A stretch of DNA of 64,000 bases, taken from contig NZ_CP156081.1 of NCBI RefSeq assembly GCF_039830135.1, positions 1,412,001 to 1,476,000 on the forward strand. The letters run 5' to 3'. The position numbers were made by a program, and so were the translations under genes. The notes beneath the pieces are model-generated. The model was not told where the DNA came from. It did not search any database and saw nothing but the letters and a program-made list of their open reading frames with translations. This document shows positions 17,341-26,490 of the stretch, piece after piece. The DNA is from Defluviimonas sp. SAOS-178_SWC. Its GTDB lineage: Bacteria; Pseudomonadota; Alphaproteobacteria; Rhodobacterales; Rhodobacteraceae. Within the stretch, counting starts at the first letter, position 1. The number at the start of each line of letters is the position of its first letter.

Positions 17341-17810
17341 ATGGCAAGCTCATCGTGGGGTTTCTGGTGGTAACGGCGCTTCTGGCCGGGGCGGCCATCT
17401 ACTACCTTCAGGTCTATGCGTTCTACGAGCGGGTGGAACCGGCCTCGGCCGCCGCCGTGATCCGGCTGACGCCCATCGCGGGCACGCCGGAGCCGATGCT
17501 GACCGAAGGGTTCGAGGGGATCGACGCGGAAAGCTCGCCCCTTCGCTTCCGCGGCTGCTTCTCCACGCCGATGACGCTCGCCATGCTGAGCGAGACCTAC
17601 GCGGTCTACGATAAGCCGACGCCGCTCATCGCGCCCTCCTGGTTCACCTGTTTCGACGCCGGCCGGATCAATGCGGACCTTGAGACCGGGGCGGCGCTGG
17701 CCTTCCTGTCGGAAAAGGACATCCATCCCGGCGTGGACCGCGTTGTCGCGGTCTATCCCGACGGCCGGGCCTTTGCCTGGCAGCAACTGAACGAAAGCGC
17801 GGATCAATAG
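17337..17810 (+). CDS. Small single-span membrane protein between glyQ and glyS (possibly DUF6446)
   Basis: The gene encodes 157 residues from a GTG at 17337 that overlaps the glyQ stop; AGGGGC precedes it. An N-terminal membrane anchor ([26 protein letters not shown]) is followed by a periplasmic domain with [24 protein letters not shown] and [15 protein letters not shown], including two conserved-looking cysteines. I believe this type of protein sits between glyQ and glyS in other Rhodobacterales, where it is annotated DUF6446, but that is from memory. It has no obvious role in tRNA charging. Confidence 0.75.
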   Translation: MNGKLIVGFLVVTALLAGAAIYYLQVYAFYERVEPASAAAVIRLTPIAGTPEPMLTEGFEGIDAESSPLRFRGCFSTPMTLAMLSETYAVYDKPTPLIAPSWFTCFDAGRINADLETGAALAFLSEKDIHPGVDRVVAVYPDGRAFAWQQLNESADQ

Positions 17811-20231
17811 ATGCCCGATCTTCTCATCGAACTCTTTTCCGAGGAAATCCCCGCGCGGATGCAGGGGAAGGCCCGCGACGACCTGAAAAAGCTCGTCACC
17901 GACGGGCTGGTGGAGGCGGGGCTGACCTATGCGGGCGCCCATGCGCTTTCCACCCCGCGCCGTCTGGTGCTGGCGGTGGACGGGCTGGCGGCGGAAAGCA
18001 AGGCGGTGCGCGAGGAGCGGAAGGGCCCGGCGACGACCGCGCCCGAGCAGGCCGTGCAGGGGTTCCTGCGGTCGACCGGGCTGACGCTCGACCAGCTTGA
18101 GGTGCGCGACGACAAGAAGGGCCAGGTCTATTTCGCGGTCATCGAGAAGCCGGGGCGGAAGGCCGCCGGCATCGTGGCCGAGGTGCTGGAATCCACGATC
18201 CGCAGCTTCCCCTGGCCGAAGTCGATGCGCTGGGGCGCGGGAAGCCTTCGCTGGGTGCGGCCGCTGCATTCGATCCTCTGCATCCTGAGCGATGAACACG
18301 GGGCGGAGATCGTGCCGCTGGACGTCGACGGGATCGTCGCGGGCAACGTCACGCGCGGCCATCGCTTCCTTGCGCCGGGGGCGTTTTCCGTCGCGAGTTT
18401 CGAGGATTACGCGGCGAAGCTTAAGCTTGCCAAGGTGGCGCTGAACCCGGTCGAGCGGGCCGAGCATATCTGGCACGACGCCACCAATGCCGCCTTCGCG
18501 GCCGGGCTCGAGGTCGTCGAGGACAGGGGTCTTCTGACCGAGGTCGCGGGGCTTGTCGAATGGCCCGTGGTGCTGATGGGCAAGATCGGCGCGGACTTTT
18601 TGGGCCTGCCGCCGGAGGTGCTGCAAACCAGCATGCGCGAACATCAGAAGTTCTTCTCCTGCCGCAACCCGAAGAGCGGGCGGATCGAGGGCTTCATCAC
18701 GGTCGCCAATACCGATACGGCGGATCATGGGCAGACGATCCTGAAGGGCAACCAGAAGGTGCTCTCGGCGCGGCTTTCCGACGCAAAGTTCTTCTGGGAG
18801 AATGACTTGCGGACCGTTGCTCAGGAAGGGCTGGAGGGCATGGCGGCAGGGCTCGCCAACGTCACCTTCCACAACAAGCTCGGGAGCCAGAAGGACCGGA
18901 TCGACCGGATCGAGGCGCTGGCGCGCGAGATCGCGCCCTCGGTCGGCGCGAAGCCCGATCTGGCGGCCGAGGCCGCGCGGGTCGCCAAGGCCGACCTGCA
19001 ATCGGCGATGGTCGGCGAGTTCCCCGAACTTCAGGGCACGATGGGCGTCTACTACGCCAAGGCCGCCAAGCTGCCCGAGGCGGTCGCCAATGCCTGCAAG
19101 GCGCATTACCAGCCGCTCGGGCCGTCGGACGACGTGCCGACCGAGCCGGTCTCCGTCGCCGTCGCGCTCGCCGACAAGATCGACACGCTGACCGGCTTCT
19201 GGGCGATCGACGAGAAGCCCACGGGGTCGAAGGATCCGTTTGCTCTGAGAAGGGCAGCGTTGGGGGTGATCCGGTTGGTCAGCCTAGCCGATCGGCGGGT
19301 TCCGTTAAAATCATTGGTGCGCAACTGTGTTGGCGATTATGCACTTACTTTCCTCAATGACCCGGTCATTTCGGAAGTCGTAACTGCCCACATGCGCGAT
19401 GATATCCTCTACGGAGAGGATATCATTCGTGACCAAGAGCTGGCAATCAAGCGCGCAAATGAATTTTTTGTTGTATCACTAGCCCTTAGCATGGAATTTG
19501 AGTACGAAAATGAGGAGGGCAGCAACCGACTCCCTCCAGCTAGCCAAGCGGCCAAACTCTCTGCGCTTTCGACCCTGCCGACAATACTAGAGGAGCTCGG
19601 CTTGAGCTACGCAGGGCTACAGAGCCAGGTCGACTGGAATGAACAACACAACAGAGCTTATTGCTCAGCGGCAGTTGCGTTGAAAAATGCTGTCGAAGAA
19701 ATCACGTCTAACCTCCTCGCCTTCTTCCACGACCGCCTCAAGGTCCATCTCCGTGACGAGGGCATCCGGCACGACGTCATCGACGCCTGCCTCGCCATGC
19801 CGGGCAATGACGACCTGACGCTTCTGGTCAAACGCGCCGAAGCGCTGAGCGCGTTCCTCAAGACCGATGACGGCGGCAACCTCATTCATGGGTTCAAGCG
19901 GGCCAACAACATCCTGACGCAGGCCGAGGAAAAGGACGGGGTCGAATACTCCTTCGGCGCTGACGCGAAATTCGCCGAGGATGCGACCGAACGCAGCCTC
20001 TTCGCCGCGCTCGACACGGCAGAGGCGGAGATCGTGCCGGCGATGGAGGCTGAGGAGTTCGGCGCGGCGATGGCGGCGATGGCCAAGCTCCGCGCGCCGA
20101 TCGACGCCTTCTTCGAGGCGGTGCAGGTCAACACCGACAACGAAATCGTCCGGCGGAACCGGCTGAACCTTCTCAGCCGCATCCGCACGATCTGCCTGAG
20201 CGTGGCGGATCTGACCAAGGTCGAAGGATAA
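17811..20231 (+). CDS. glyS: Glycyl-tRNA synthetase beta subunit with low-GC in-frame insertion
   Basis: The gene encodes 806 residues; typical bacterial GlyS is about 690. The start ATG directly abuts the previous stop. The N-terminal half (LLIELFSEEIPARMQ, EHQKFFSCRNPKSG, LSDAKFFWENDL) and the C-terminal anticodon-binding part (LLAFFHDRLKVHLRDEGIRHD, GFKRANNIL) are canonical. Between DPFALRRAALGVIRLV and LLAFFHDRLKV lie about 145 residues where the E. coli-type protein has roughly 40. That segment (about 19270-19715) is about 49% GC by hand count and uses AT-rich codons, while flanking glyS is near 75% in one counted line. The frame stays open, so the protein is probably functional with an extra surface loop. 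Confidence 0.95.
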   Translation: MPDLLIELFSEEIPARMQGKARDDLKKLVTDGLVEAGLTYAGAHALSTPRRLVLAVDGLAAESKAVREERKGPATTAPEQAVQGFLRSTGLTLDQLEVRDDKKGQVYFAVIEKPGRKAAGIVAEVLESTIRSFPWPKSMRWGAGSLRWVRPLHSILCILSDEHGAEIVPLDVDGIVAGNVTRGHRFLAPGAFSVASFEDYAAKLKLAKVALNPVERAEHIWHDATNAAFAAGLEVVEDRGLLTEVAGLVEWPVVLMGKIGADFLGLPPEVLQTSMREHQKFFSCRNPKSGRIEGFITVANTDTADHGQTILKGNQKVLSARLSDAKFFWENDLRTVAQEGLEGMAAGLANVTFHNKLGSQKDRIDRIEALAREIAPSVGAKPDLAAEAARVAKADLQSAMVGEFPELQGTMGVYYAKAAKLPEAVANACKAHYQPLGPSDDVPTEPVSVAVALADKIDTLTGFWAIDEKPTGSKDPFALRRAALGVIRLVSLADRRVPLKSLVRNCVGDYALTFLNDPVISEVVTAHMRDDILYGEDIIRDQELAIKRANEFFVVSLALSMEFEYENEEGSNRLPPASQAAKLSALSTLPTILEELGLSYAGLQSQVDWNEQHNRAYCSAAVALKNAVEEITSNLLAFFHDRLKVHLRDEGIRHDVIDACLAMPGNDDLTLLVKRAEALSAFLKTDDGGNLIHGFKRANNILTQAEEKDGVEYSFGADAKFAEDATERSLFAALDTAEAEIVPAMEAEEFGAAMAAMAKLRAPIDAFFEAVQVNTDNEIVRRNRLNLLSRIRTICLSVADLTKVEG

Positions 20232-20270
20232 GGCCCGGCCCGCCGCAGGGGCGGCGGGCGTTCGAGGCTT

Positions 20271-20312
20271 CAATCGCTCCACCGGAGCGATTGATCGGGC
20301 CATGCGGCCCGA
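20271..20312. terminator. Double hairpin between convergent glyS and NTF2-like gene
   Basis: CAATCGCTCC (20271-20280) and GGAGCGATTG (20284-20293) form a perfect 10-bp stem with a 3-base loop. Directly after it TCGGGCC (20295-20301) pairs with GGCCCGA (20306-20312). There is no T run. The pair fills a convergent gap and probably terminates or stabilises both transcripts. Confidence 0.5.
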
Positions 20313-20319
20313 CCGCCTC

Positions 20320-20709
20320 TCACCCCTCCGCCGTGAACTGCGCCGCCGCGACCTGCCAGCCTTCCGGCCCGGCGACGAGAACCGCCGAGAGGATCGCGCC
20401 CACGCGCCCCGCATCGCTGCCGTCGGGATGGACGATTCCCGAGAGCACGTAGCGCTGCATCACCTGCGCCACGCCACCGGCGAGGGACCGCGTCTTGGTG
20501 CGCCCGGTCACCAGCTTCGCCCGCGCGAAGGCGCCCGCAAGCTCGCCCGCGAGGGTCGCGGTGATGGCCTTGCGGCCCTCGGCCCAGTGGCCGGTCAGCG
20601 TCAGGAAATCGGCGTCCTCGGCGAAAAGCGCCGCGAGGATCTTCGCGTCGCGCGCCGCCCAGGCATTGGCGAAGGCGCGCGGGAATTCGGCGGGTTCGGC
20701 GAGGCTCAT
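20320..20709 (-). CDS. NTF2-like (SgcJ/EcaC-type) protein
   Basis: The gene encodes 129 residues. The cone-shaped SnoaL/NTF2 fold is indicated by FANAWAARDAKILAALFAED, ADFLTLTGHWAEGRKAI and RVGAILSAVLVAGPEGWQV, typical of the SgcJ/EcaC group with no assigned enzyme activity. Its ATG (20709) overlaps the stop of the flavoprotein gene upstream by 4 bases (ATGA), so the two are translationally coupled. Confidence 0.8.
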   Translation of the reverse strand: MSLAEPAEFPRAFANAWAARDAKILAALFAEDADFLTLTGHWAEGRKAITATLAGELAGAFARAKLVTGRTKTRSLAGGVAQVMQRYVLSGIVHPDGSDAGRVGAILSAVLVAGPEGWQVAAAQFTAEG

Positions 20710-22088
20710 GCGTTCCCCTCGACGATCTTGCCGGGATTGAGGATGCCGTCGGGGTCGAGCGCGCGCTTGATCCGCGCCATCACTTCCCAGGCGTCGCCAT
20801 GTTCCATCGCCATGAGGTCCTTCTTGCCCATGCCCACCCCGTGTTCGCCGGTGATCGTGCCGCCGAGCCGCAGCGCGCGTTCGGCCATCCGGTGGGCGAG
20901 ATCCTTGGCAGCCTTCAGCTCCCCGGCATTCTCGCGCTCGATGAGCAGGATCGCGTGGAAATTGCCGTCGCCGACATGGCCGAGGATCGGGCCGGGAATG
21001 CCGGAGGCGGCGATGTCGGCGCGGGTTTCCGCGACCGCTTCGGCCAGCCGCGAGATCGGCACGCACATGTCGGTGACAAGGCCGATCGAGCCGGGGCGCG
21101 AGGCGATCGCGGACCGGTAGGCGCCGTGGCGCATCTTCCACAGGCGGCCCCGGTCCTCGGTCGTCGTGGCCCAGTCGAAATGCGCGCCGCCCATCTCCAC
21201 CACCACCTCGCCGAAGCGCCGGGCGTCCTCGGCGGCGGAGGTCTCCGATCCGTGGAATTCGACCATGAGATGCGGCTTTTCGGGCAGGCTGGTGCCGTTG
21301 ACGCTGTTGAAGATCGCGGCCGTCGTCTCGTCCACGAACTCGATCCGGGCCATCGGGATGCCCATCTGGATCGTCGCGATGACGGTTTGGACGGCGGCCT
21401 CGAAATCGTCGAAGGCGCAGACGGCGGCGGAAGTGGCCTCGGGCTGGCCGTGAAGGCGCAGGGTCAGTTCGGTGATGATGCCGAGCGTGCCTTCGGAGCC
21501 GACGATGAGGCCGGTGAGGTCGTAGCCGGCCGAGGATTTGCGGGCGCCCGAGCCGGTGCGGATCACGCGGCCATCGGCCAGCACCACCTCAAGCGCCATG
21601 ACATTGTCGCGCATCGTGCCGTAGCGCACCGCCGTGGTGCCCGAGGCGCGCGTGGCCGCCATGCCGCCGAGCGAGGCGTTCGCGCCGGGATCGACGGGAA
21701 ACATGAGGCCGGTCGCGCGCAGTTCGGCATTCAGCGCCTCGCGCGTGACACCCGGCTGGACGACGGCCTGCATGTCCTCGGCCCTGACCTCCAGCACACG
21801 GTTCATGCGGGCAAGGTCAAGCGAGATGCCGCCCCGGACCGCGAGCGCGTGGCCTTCGAGCGAGGTGCCGGTGCCCCAGGCCACGACCGGGCAGCCGTGG
21901 CGGGCGCAGGTCGCGACGATCCGCGACACTTCCGCGGTCGTCTCGGGGTAGGCGACGGCGTCGGGCGGGGTTTCGGGAAACCATGTCTCGCTCTGGCCGT
22001 GGCTGGCGCGGTCGGCCCCGGACCGGGACAGGCGCGGGCCGAGGAATGCCGCGAGTTCGGACAGGGCCGCATCATGCGACATGGTCAT
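20706..22088 (-). CDS. FAD-binding oxidoreductase, D-lactate dehydrogenase/GlcD-like
   Basis: The gene encodes 460 residues. The PCMH-type FAD domain shows PVVAWGTGTSLEGHALAV, VQPGVTREALN, PVDPGANASLGGM and YDLTGLIVGSEGTLGIITE. The C-terminal cap has GHVGDGNFHA and GTITGEHGVGMGKK, typical of D-2-hydroxyacid dehydrogenases that pass electrons to cytochrome c or the quinone pool. I favour D-lactate over glycolate because no glcE/glcF partners are adjacent. Starts at 22091 (GTG), 22088 and 22082 are all possible; the 22088 ATG overlaps the upstream stop (TGATG). Confidence 0.88.
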   Translation of the reverse strand: MTMSHDAALSELAAFLGPRLSRSGADRASHGQSETWFPETPPDAVAYPETTAEVSRIVATCARHGCPVVAWGTGTSLEGHALAVRGGISLDLARMNRVLEVRAEDMQAVVQPGVTREALNAELRATGLMFPVDPGANASLGGMAATRASGTTAVRYGTMRDNVMALEVVLADGRVIRTGSGARKSSAGYDLTGLIVGSEGTLGIITELTLRLHGQPEATSAAVCAFDDFEAAVQTVIATIQMGIPMARIEFVDETTAAIFNSVNGTSLPEKPHLMVEFHGSETSAAEDARRFGEVVVEMGGAHFDWATTTEDRGRLWKMRHGAYRSAIASRPGSIGLVTDMCVPISRLAEAVAETRADIAASGIPGPILGHVGDGNFHAILLIERENAGELKAAKDLAHRMAERALRLGGTITGEHGVGMGKKDLMAMEHGDAWEVMARIKRALDPDGILNPGKIVEGNA

Positions 22089-22648
22089 CACCGCCGGCAG
22101 AGATAGGCAAAGGCGGGCGTGTCGCGGCCCGGAGGCGTGAATTCGATATGATCGAGCTGGGCGCCGAAGCTGACCAGCCGGATCGGATAGACCGCCTGCG
22201 CGCTGCTCCGCATCTCGACTGTATCGCCGTCGATCCGGTACTGCACCGCAAGCGCGGGTCCGCCGGCTTCGACCATGAGGAAGAGACCGAATTCGAAGGT
22301 TGCCGGGTCCGAACAGGCGGACGGCGCCTGCCCGGGCGTGAGGCGCAGCATGTCCTCCCGCAAGGTCCAGCGGCCGATCAGGAAGGTCGGGGTGCGCGGC
22401 GTGAAGTCGCCGAGCCCTTCAAGCGCGGCATATTCCGGCAGGAATGCATCGAAGCCTTTCGCCTCACGCAGTTGCATCAGATAGGTCGCCGGGTCGTTTT
22501 CGCGCAGCGCCATGAAGTAGCTCTCGGCACGCCGGTCGAGACCGTGCAGAACGAAGAGATAGACCAGCGTTGCAAGAAGCGCCGCGCCGCCGGCGATCCA
22601 TTCGGTCCCGGACGGAAGCCGCATGCGATTGAGGCTGAGCTGCGCCAT
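22088..22648 (-). CDS. Membrane-anchored protein of unknown function
   Basis: The gene encodes 186 residues with one N-terminal membrane span (EWIAGGAALLATLVYLFVLHGL) and a mostly beta periplasmic domain with two cysteines (PSACSDPATFEF and the terminal YLCRR). No family recognised. It is the first gene of a three-gene minus-strand run, its stop overlapping the next start, so it may act with the flavoprotein. Its function is unknown. Confidence 0.75.
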   Translation of the reverse strand: MAQLSLNRMRLPSGTEWIAGGAALLATLVYLFVLHGLDRRAESYFMALRENDPATYLMQLREAKGFDAFLPEYAALEGLGDFTPRTPTFLIGRWTLREDMLRLTPGQAPSACSDPATFEFGLFLMVEAGGPALAVQYRIDGDTVEMRSSAQAVYPIRLVSFGAQLDHIEFTPPGRDTPAFAYLCRR

Positions 22649-22808
22649 CTTCGGTCCTTTCCGCGGTCCGGCCGCTTGATCCGGGGCGGGCGTTTGGTTT
22701 GCATCCGGGCCGCCAAAGGCGTAGCAGGGCAGAGTGGGGCATCATGCCATCCCGGTTCCCGGCAGTCTTACAGGCCCCCCTGCGCCGCCACAACCGCTAT
22801 CAGGACCC

Positions 22809-24584
22809 ATGATCGAAAACCCGCCCACCGATGCCGCCCATGCCGAACCCGACCATCGCCGGGTTTCGGTCATCGCCCTCTCGTTTCTCGCGATCATCAT
22901 TGGTGTGGTGACCGGAGTCGGCGCCATCCTTTTGCGGTATCTCATTTCGATCATTCACAATTTCTTCTTCCTGGGGACATTCTCGACCAACTACGACGCG
23001 AATATCCCGACGCCGCCCGCGCCCTTCGGGCCGCTGGTGATCTTCGCGCCCGTCATTGGCGGCGCGATCGTGCTGTGGCTGGTCCGGCGCTATGCGCCCG
23101 AGGCCAAGGGGCATGGCGTGCCCGAGGTGATGGACGCGATCTATTACCGGGGCGGCAAGATCCGTCCGCAGGTGGTGATCGTTAAGTCGCTGGCCTCGGC
23201 CCTGTCGATCGGGTCAGGCGCCTCGGTCGGGCGCGAGGGGCCGATCATCCAGATCGGATCGGGGATCGGATCGGTCTTGGGGCAGCTTTTCAAACTGCGC
23301 ACATGGCAAGTCATCACCATGGTCGCGGCAGGCGCCGGGGCCGGTATCGCAGCCACGTTCAACACGCCCCTCGGCGCGGTGATGTTCGCGGTCGAACTGA
23401 TGCTGCCCGAGTTCAGCGCCCGCACGCTCATCCCCGTCGTTCTGGCGACCGGCACCGCGACCTATGTCGGTCGGCTGGCCTTCGGCATGGCGCCGGCCTT
23501 CCTCGTCGCCTCGCACGAACGGCCGGAACTCTTCGTGCCGCTGTCGGTGGACATGCTGCCGCTCTACGTGATCTTCGGCATCGTTGCGGGCGTCGCCGCG
23601 ACCCTCTTCGTGCGCGGCCTCTACCGGATCGAGGATCTCTTCGACGACTGGAAGGCCAACCCCTACCTCAAGAACGCCGCCGGGATGCTGTCGCTCGGCA
23701 TCCTGATGTATGTCCTGATGCGGACGACCGGCATGTATCACACCGCGGGCGTCGGCTATGCCACGATCGAGGCGATCCTGACGGGGCAACTCGCGGCTCC
23801 GGCCTTCCTGCTTCTGCTCTTCTTCCTCAAGATGCTCGCCACCTCGGTCAGCCTGGGGGCAGGGGCCTCGGGCGGGATCTTCTCGCCCTCGCTCTTTCTC
23901 GGTGCGGCGCTGGGCGGGGCCTTCGGTGGCGCCCTCGACCTGATGTTCCCGCATCTGGGGTTCCATTCGGTGACCTTCGCGCTGATCGGCATGGCCGGGA
24001 TCGTCGGGGCCTCGACCGGCGGGGCGATCACCTCGATCATGATGCTGTTCGAGATGACGGGCGACTATACGATCACGGTGGCGGCGATCATCTCTGTCGT
24101 GGTGGCGATGGGGGTGCGGCGGCGGCTGTCGTCCGACGACATCTACACGCTGAAGCTCACCCGGCGCGGCCACCGCATTCCGCGCGAAAGCCGGTCGCAC
24201 ATGTTTGCCATCCGCCACATCAAGGAGTTGATGGAGCCCGCCGTCGCGGTGATCGAGAAGGCCGATCTGGGTGAGCGCGGGGTGGTCGACACGCAGCTAG
24301 GCGCGGAACGGCAATATGCCGTCGTCACCGAAGGGCGGAACGTGGTGGGCATCGTGCGCGTCCATCCCGAGGATCCGACCAGACGCCACGGGCCGCTGAT
24401 CCACCCGGTTGGGTATGTGCAGGAATCGAGCTTTCTGCAAAGCGCGATGACGAACATGGCCGACCGCAATCACACGGCGCTTCTCGTGCTACCGGACAGG
24501 ACAACGCCCCGGCCCGAGAATGTGATCGGCGTGCTGACCCGCGACTCCATCGCCGCCGCGGTGCTGCGCGACTACCGGAGCTGA
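22809..24584 (+). CDS. ClC-family chloride channel or antiporter with C-terminal CBS region
   Basis: The gene encodes 591 residues. Ion-pathway motifs are GSGASVGREGPIIQ (gating Glu in GREGP), FNTPLGAVMFAVE and GAGASGGIFSPSLF; the STGGAITSIMMLFEMTGDY helix carries the usual tyrosine region. The family moves chloride (or fluoride) either as channels or as H+/Cl- exchangers; the Glu pair suggests an exchanger but does not prove it. About 130 residues after the last helix (KELMEPAVAVIEKAD onward) look like paired CBS modules. Start chosen at 22809. Confidence 0.93.
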   Translation: MIENPPTDAAHAEPDHRRVSVIALSFLAIIIGVVTGVGAILLRYLISIIHNFFFLGTFSTNYDANIPTPPAPFGPLVIFAPVIGGAIVLWLVRRYAPEAKGHGVPEVMDAIYYRGGKIRPQVVIVKSLASALSIGSGASVGREGPIIQIGSGIGSVLGQLFKLRTWQVITMVAAGAGAGIAATFNTPLGAVMFAVELMLPEFSARTLIPVVLATGTATYVGRLAFGMAPAFLVASHERPELFVPLSVDMLPLYVIFGIVAGVAATLFVRGLYRIEDLFDDWKANPYLKNAAGMLSLGILMYVLMRTTGMYHTAGVGYATIEAILTGQLAAPAFLLLLFFLKMLATSVSLGAGASGGIFSPSLFLGAALGGAFGGALDLMFPHLGFHSVTFALIGMAGIVGASTGGAITSIMMLFEMTGDYTITVAAIISVVVAMGVRRRLSSDDIYTLKLTRRGHRIPRESRSHMFAIRHIKELMEPAVAVIEKADLGERGVVDTQLGAERQYAVVTEGRNVVGIVRVHPEDPTRRHGPLIHPVGYVQESSFLQSAMTNMADRNHTALLVLPDRTTPRPENVIGVLTRDSIAAAVLRDYRS

Positions 24585-24599
24585 ACCGGGGGCGAACCG

Positions 24600-26408
24600 T
24601 CAGAGCGGTGCCGTCGCCGCCGCCAGCCAGTCGCGCGCGGGGGCGGAGACACGGGGCGCGAGGCGCTCTGCCGTCTCGGCGTGATAGGCGTTGAGCCATG
24701 CCCTTTCCGCCTCGGTCAGTGCCGCCGCGTCGATCAGCCGCCGGTCTATCGGAATCCAGGTCAGGGTGCGGAAGCCGAGCATCCGGCGTTCCGCGTCACC
24801 ACCCGGAAGGGCCGGCGCGTCTTCCACCAGAACGAGGTTCTCGATACGGATGCCGAAAGCGCCCTCGCGGTAATAGCCGGGCTCGTTCGACAGGATCATC
24901 CCGGATTCGAGCGGCACGTCCCCGGTCCGGGAAAGCCGCTGCGGCCCCTCATGCACCGACAGGTAGCAGCCGACGCCATGCCCGGTCCCGTGATCGAAAT
25001 CCTGCCCGGCAAGCCAGAGGTTGTAGCGCGCGATGCTGTCGAGATGGGCACCCGCGATGCCCGTCGGCCAGCGCAGCCGCGAAATCGCGATCATGCCCTG
25101 CAACACCCGGGTGAAGGCGGATTTCGCCTCGGGATCGACGGGGCCGATCGCAACGGTGCGGGTGATATCGGTCGTGCCGTCGACATACTGCCCGCCGGAA
25201 TCCACCACCACGATCTCGCCCTGCCGGAGCGGGCGGTTGGTTTCCTCCGTCACCCGGTAATGCATGATCGCGCCGTTGGGGCCGGTGCCGCAGATCGTCT
25301 CGAAACTGATTTCCTTCAGGACATTCGTCGCCCGCCGGAATCCTTCGAGCGCGCGCACGACGTCGATCTCGGTCAGCCGGCCCTTCGGCGCCTCGGCGTC
25401 GAGCCAGGCGAGGAATTCGACCATCGCGGCACCGTCGCGCAGATGCGCCTCTTCCATCCCCGCGATCTCGGCGGCGTTCTTGCGGGCCTTGGGCAGCAGG
25501 CAGGGATCGGCGCCCCAGGCGATGGCGATGCCGGCCTCTTCGAGTTCCAGCGCGATCTGCAACGGTGCCGTGGCGCGGTCGACCCGGACCGGGCCGGCAA
25601 GGGTGCGCAGGGCGGGCGCGAAGGCCGCCGGCGGGCGGAGCGTCACGTCGGGGCCAAGATGCGCGCGCACCGCGTCGGAGAGTTTTTCCGGCGCGATGAA
25701 CAGCGTCATCCGCCCCGTCGCGTGAAGCACCCCGAAGGCCTGCACGACGGGGTTTCGCTCGATATCCGAGCCGCGGATGTTGAGAAGCCATGAGATCGAA
25801 TCCGGCAACGTCAGCACCGCCGCCTCCTGCCCCGCGGCCGCCAGTTCCGCGCCGAGGCGGGTGCGCTTGGCCTCCGCGCTTTCGCCGGCAAGGTCGAGCG
25901 GCTGGATCGCCACCGGGCCGAGCGGCGGATGCGGCCGGTCCGACCAGATCGTGTCGACGAAATTCTCCGTTGCGCAAAGGGTTATGCCGGATCCTTCGAG
26001 CGAATCCTCAAGCTCGGCGATGTCCTTCTTGGTGTGAAGCCAGGGATCGAACCCGATGCGCCCGCCGGAGGGCAGCTGTTCCTTCAGCCAGGCACCGGCC
26101 TTCACGTCGGGCCAGGGCACCGGAGTGAAATGCGCGAGGTCCACCTGCGCCTTCACCTGCGTCCGGTAGCGGCCGTCGATGAAGACCCCGGCGATGGAGG
26201 GCAGGACAAAGCAGAACCCGGCCGAGCCGGTGAACCCGGTCAGCCAGGCGAGCCTTGCATCGGCGGGCGCCACATATTCACCCTGATGGGCGTCGGCACG
26301 CGGTACGATGAAGCCGTCGAGACCGGCTGCTACCAGCGACCTGCGCAAGGCTGCGAGACGCGGCGGGCCCTGGTCGGGGCGGGCGGTCGTCTCGAAGGTC
26401 TGGAACAT
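24600..26408 (-). CDS. Xaa-Pro aminopeptidase (M24B, aminopeptidase P family)
   Basis: The gene encodes 602 residues from the ATG at 26408, preceded by GAGAGG. It has the three-domain layout of the eukaryote-like aminopeptidase P: two creatinase N domains (DGFIVPRADAHQGEY; LLNIRGSDIERNP) and a C-terminal pita-bread domain with metal ligands in VVDSGGQYVDGTTDITRT (Asp pair), GTGHGVGCYLSVHEGP (His) and LSNEPGYY, IRIENLV (Glu). It removes N-terminal residues preceding proline using two Mn or Zn ions. Convergent with the ClC gene, 15 bases between stops. Confidence 0.93.
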   Translation of the reverse strand: MFQTFETTARPDQGPPRLAALRRSLVAAGLDGFIVPRADAHQGEYVAPADARLAWLTGFTGSAGFCFVLPSIAGVFIDGRYRTQVKAQVDLAHFTPVPWPDVKAGAWLKEQLPSGGRIGFDPWLHTKKDIAELEDSLEGSGITLCATENFVDTIWSDRPHPPLGPVAIQPLDLAGESAEAKRTRLGAELAAAGQEAAVLTLPDSISWLLNIRGSDIERNPVVQAFGVLHATGRMTLFIAPEKLSDAVRAHLGPDVTLRPPAAFAPALRTLAGPVRVDRATAPLQIALELEEAGIAIAWGADPCLLPKARKNAAEIAGMEEAHLRDGAAMVEFLAWLDAEAPKGRLTEIDVVRALEGFRRATNVLKEISFETICGTGPNGAIMHYRVTEETNRPLRQGEIVVVDSGGQYVDGTTDITRTVAIGPVDPEAKSAFTRVLQGMIAISRLRWPTGIAGAHLDSIARYNLWLAGQDFDHGTGHGVGCYLSVHEGPQRLSRTGDVPLESGMILSNEPGYYREGAFGIRIENLVLVEDAPALPGGDAERRMLGFRTLTWIPIDRRLIDAAALTEAERAWLNAYHAETAERLAPRVSAPARDWLAAATAPL

Positions 26409-26490
26409 GGGCCACCTCTCCGCAATAAGGACGCCCGCAGGGCGCTGCTTGGCCACATTGCAGCGATCCCGGCCTTTGGGCAAGCGGTGC

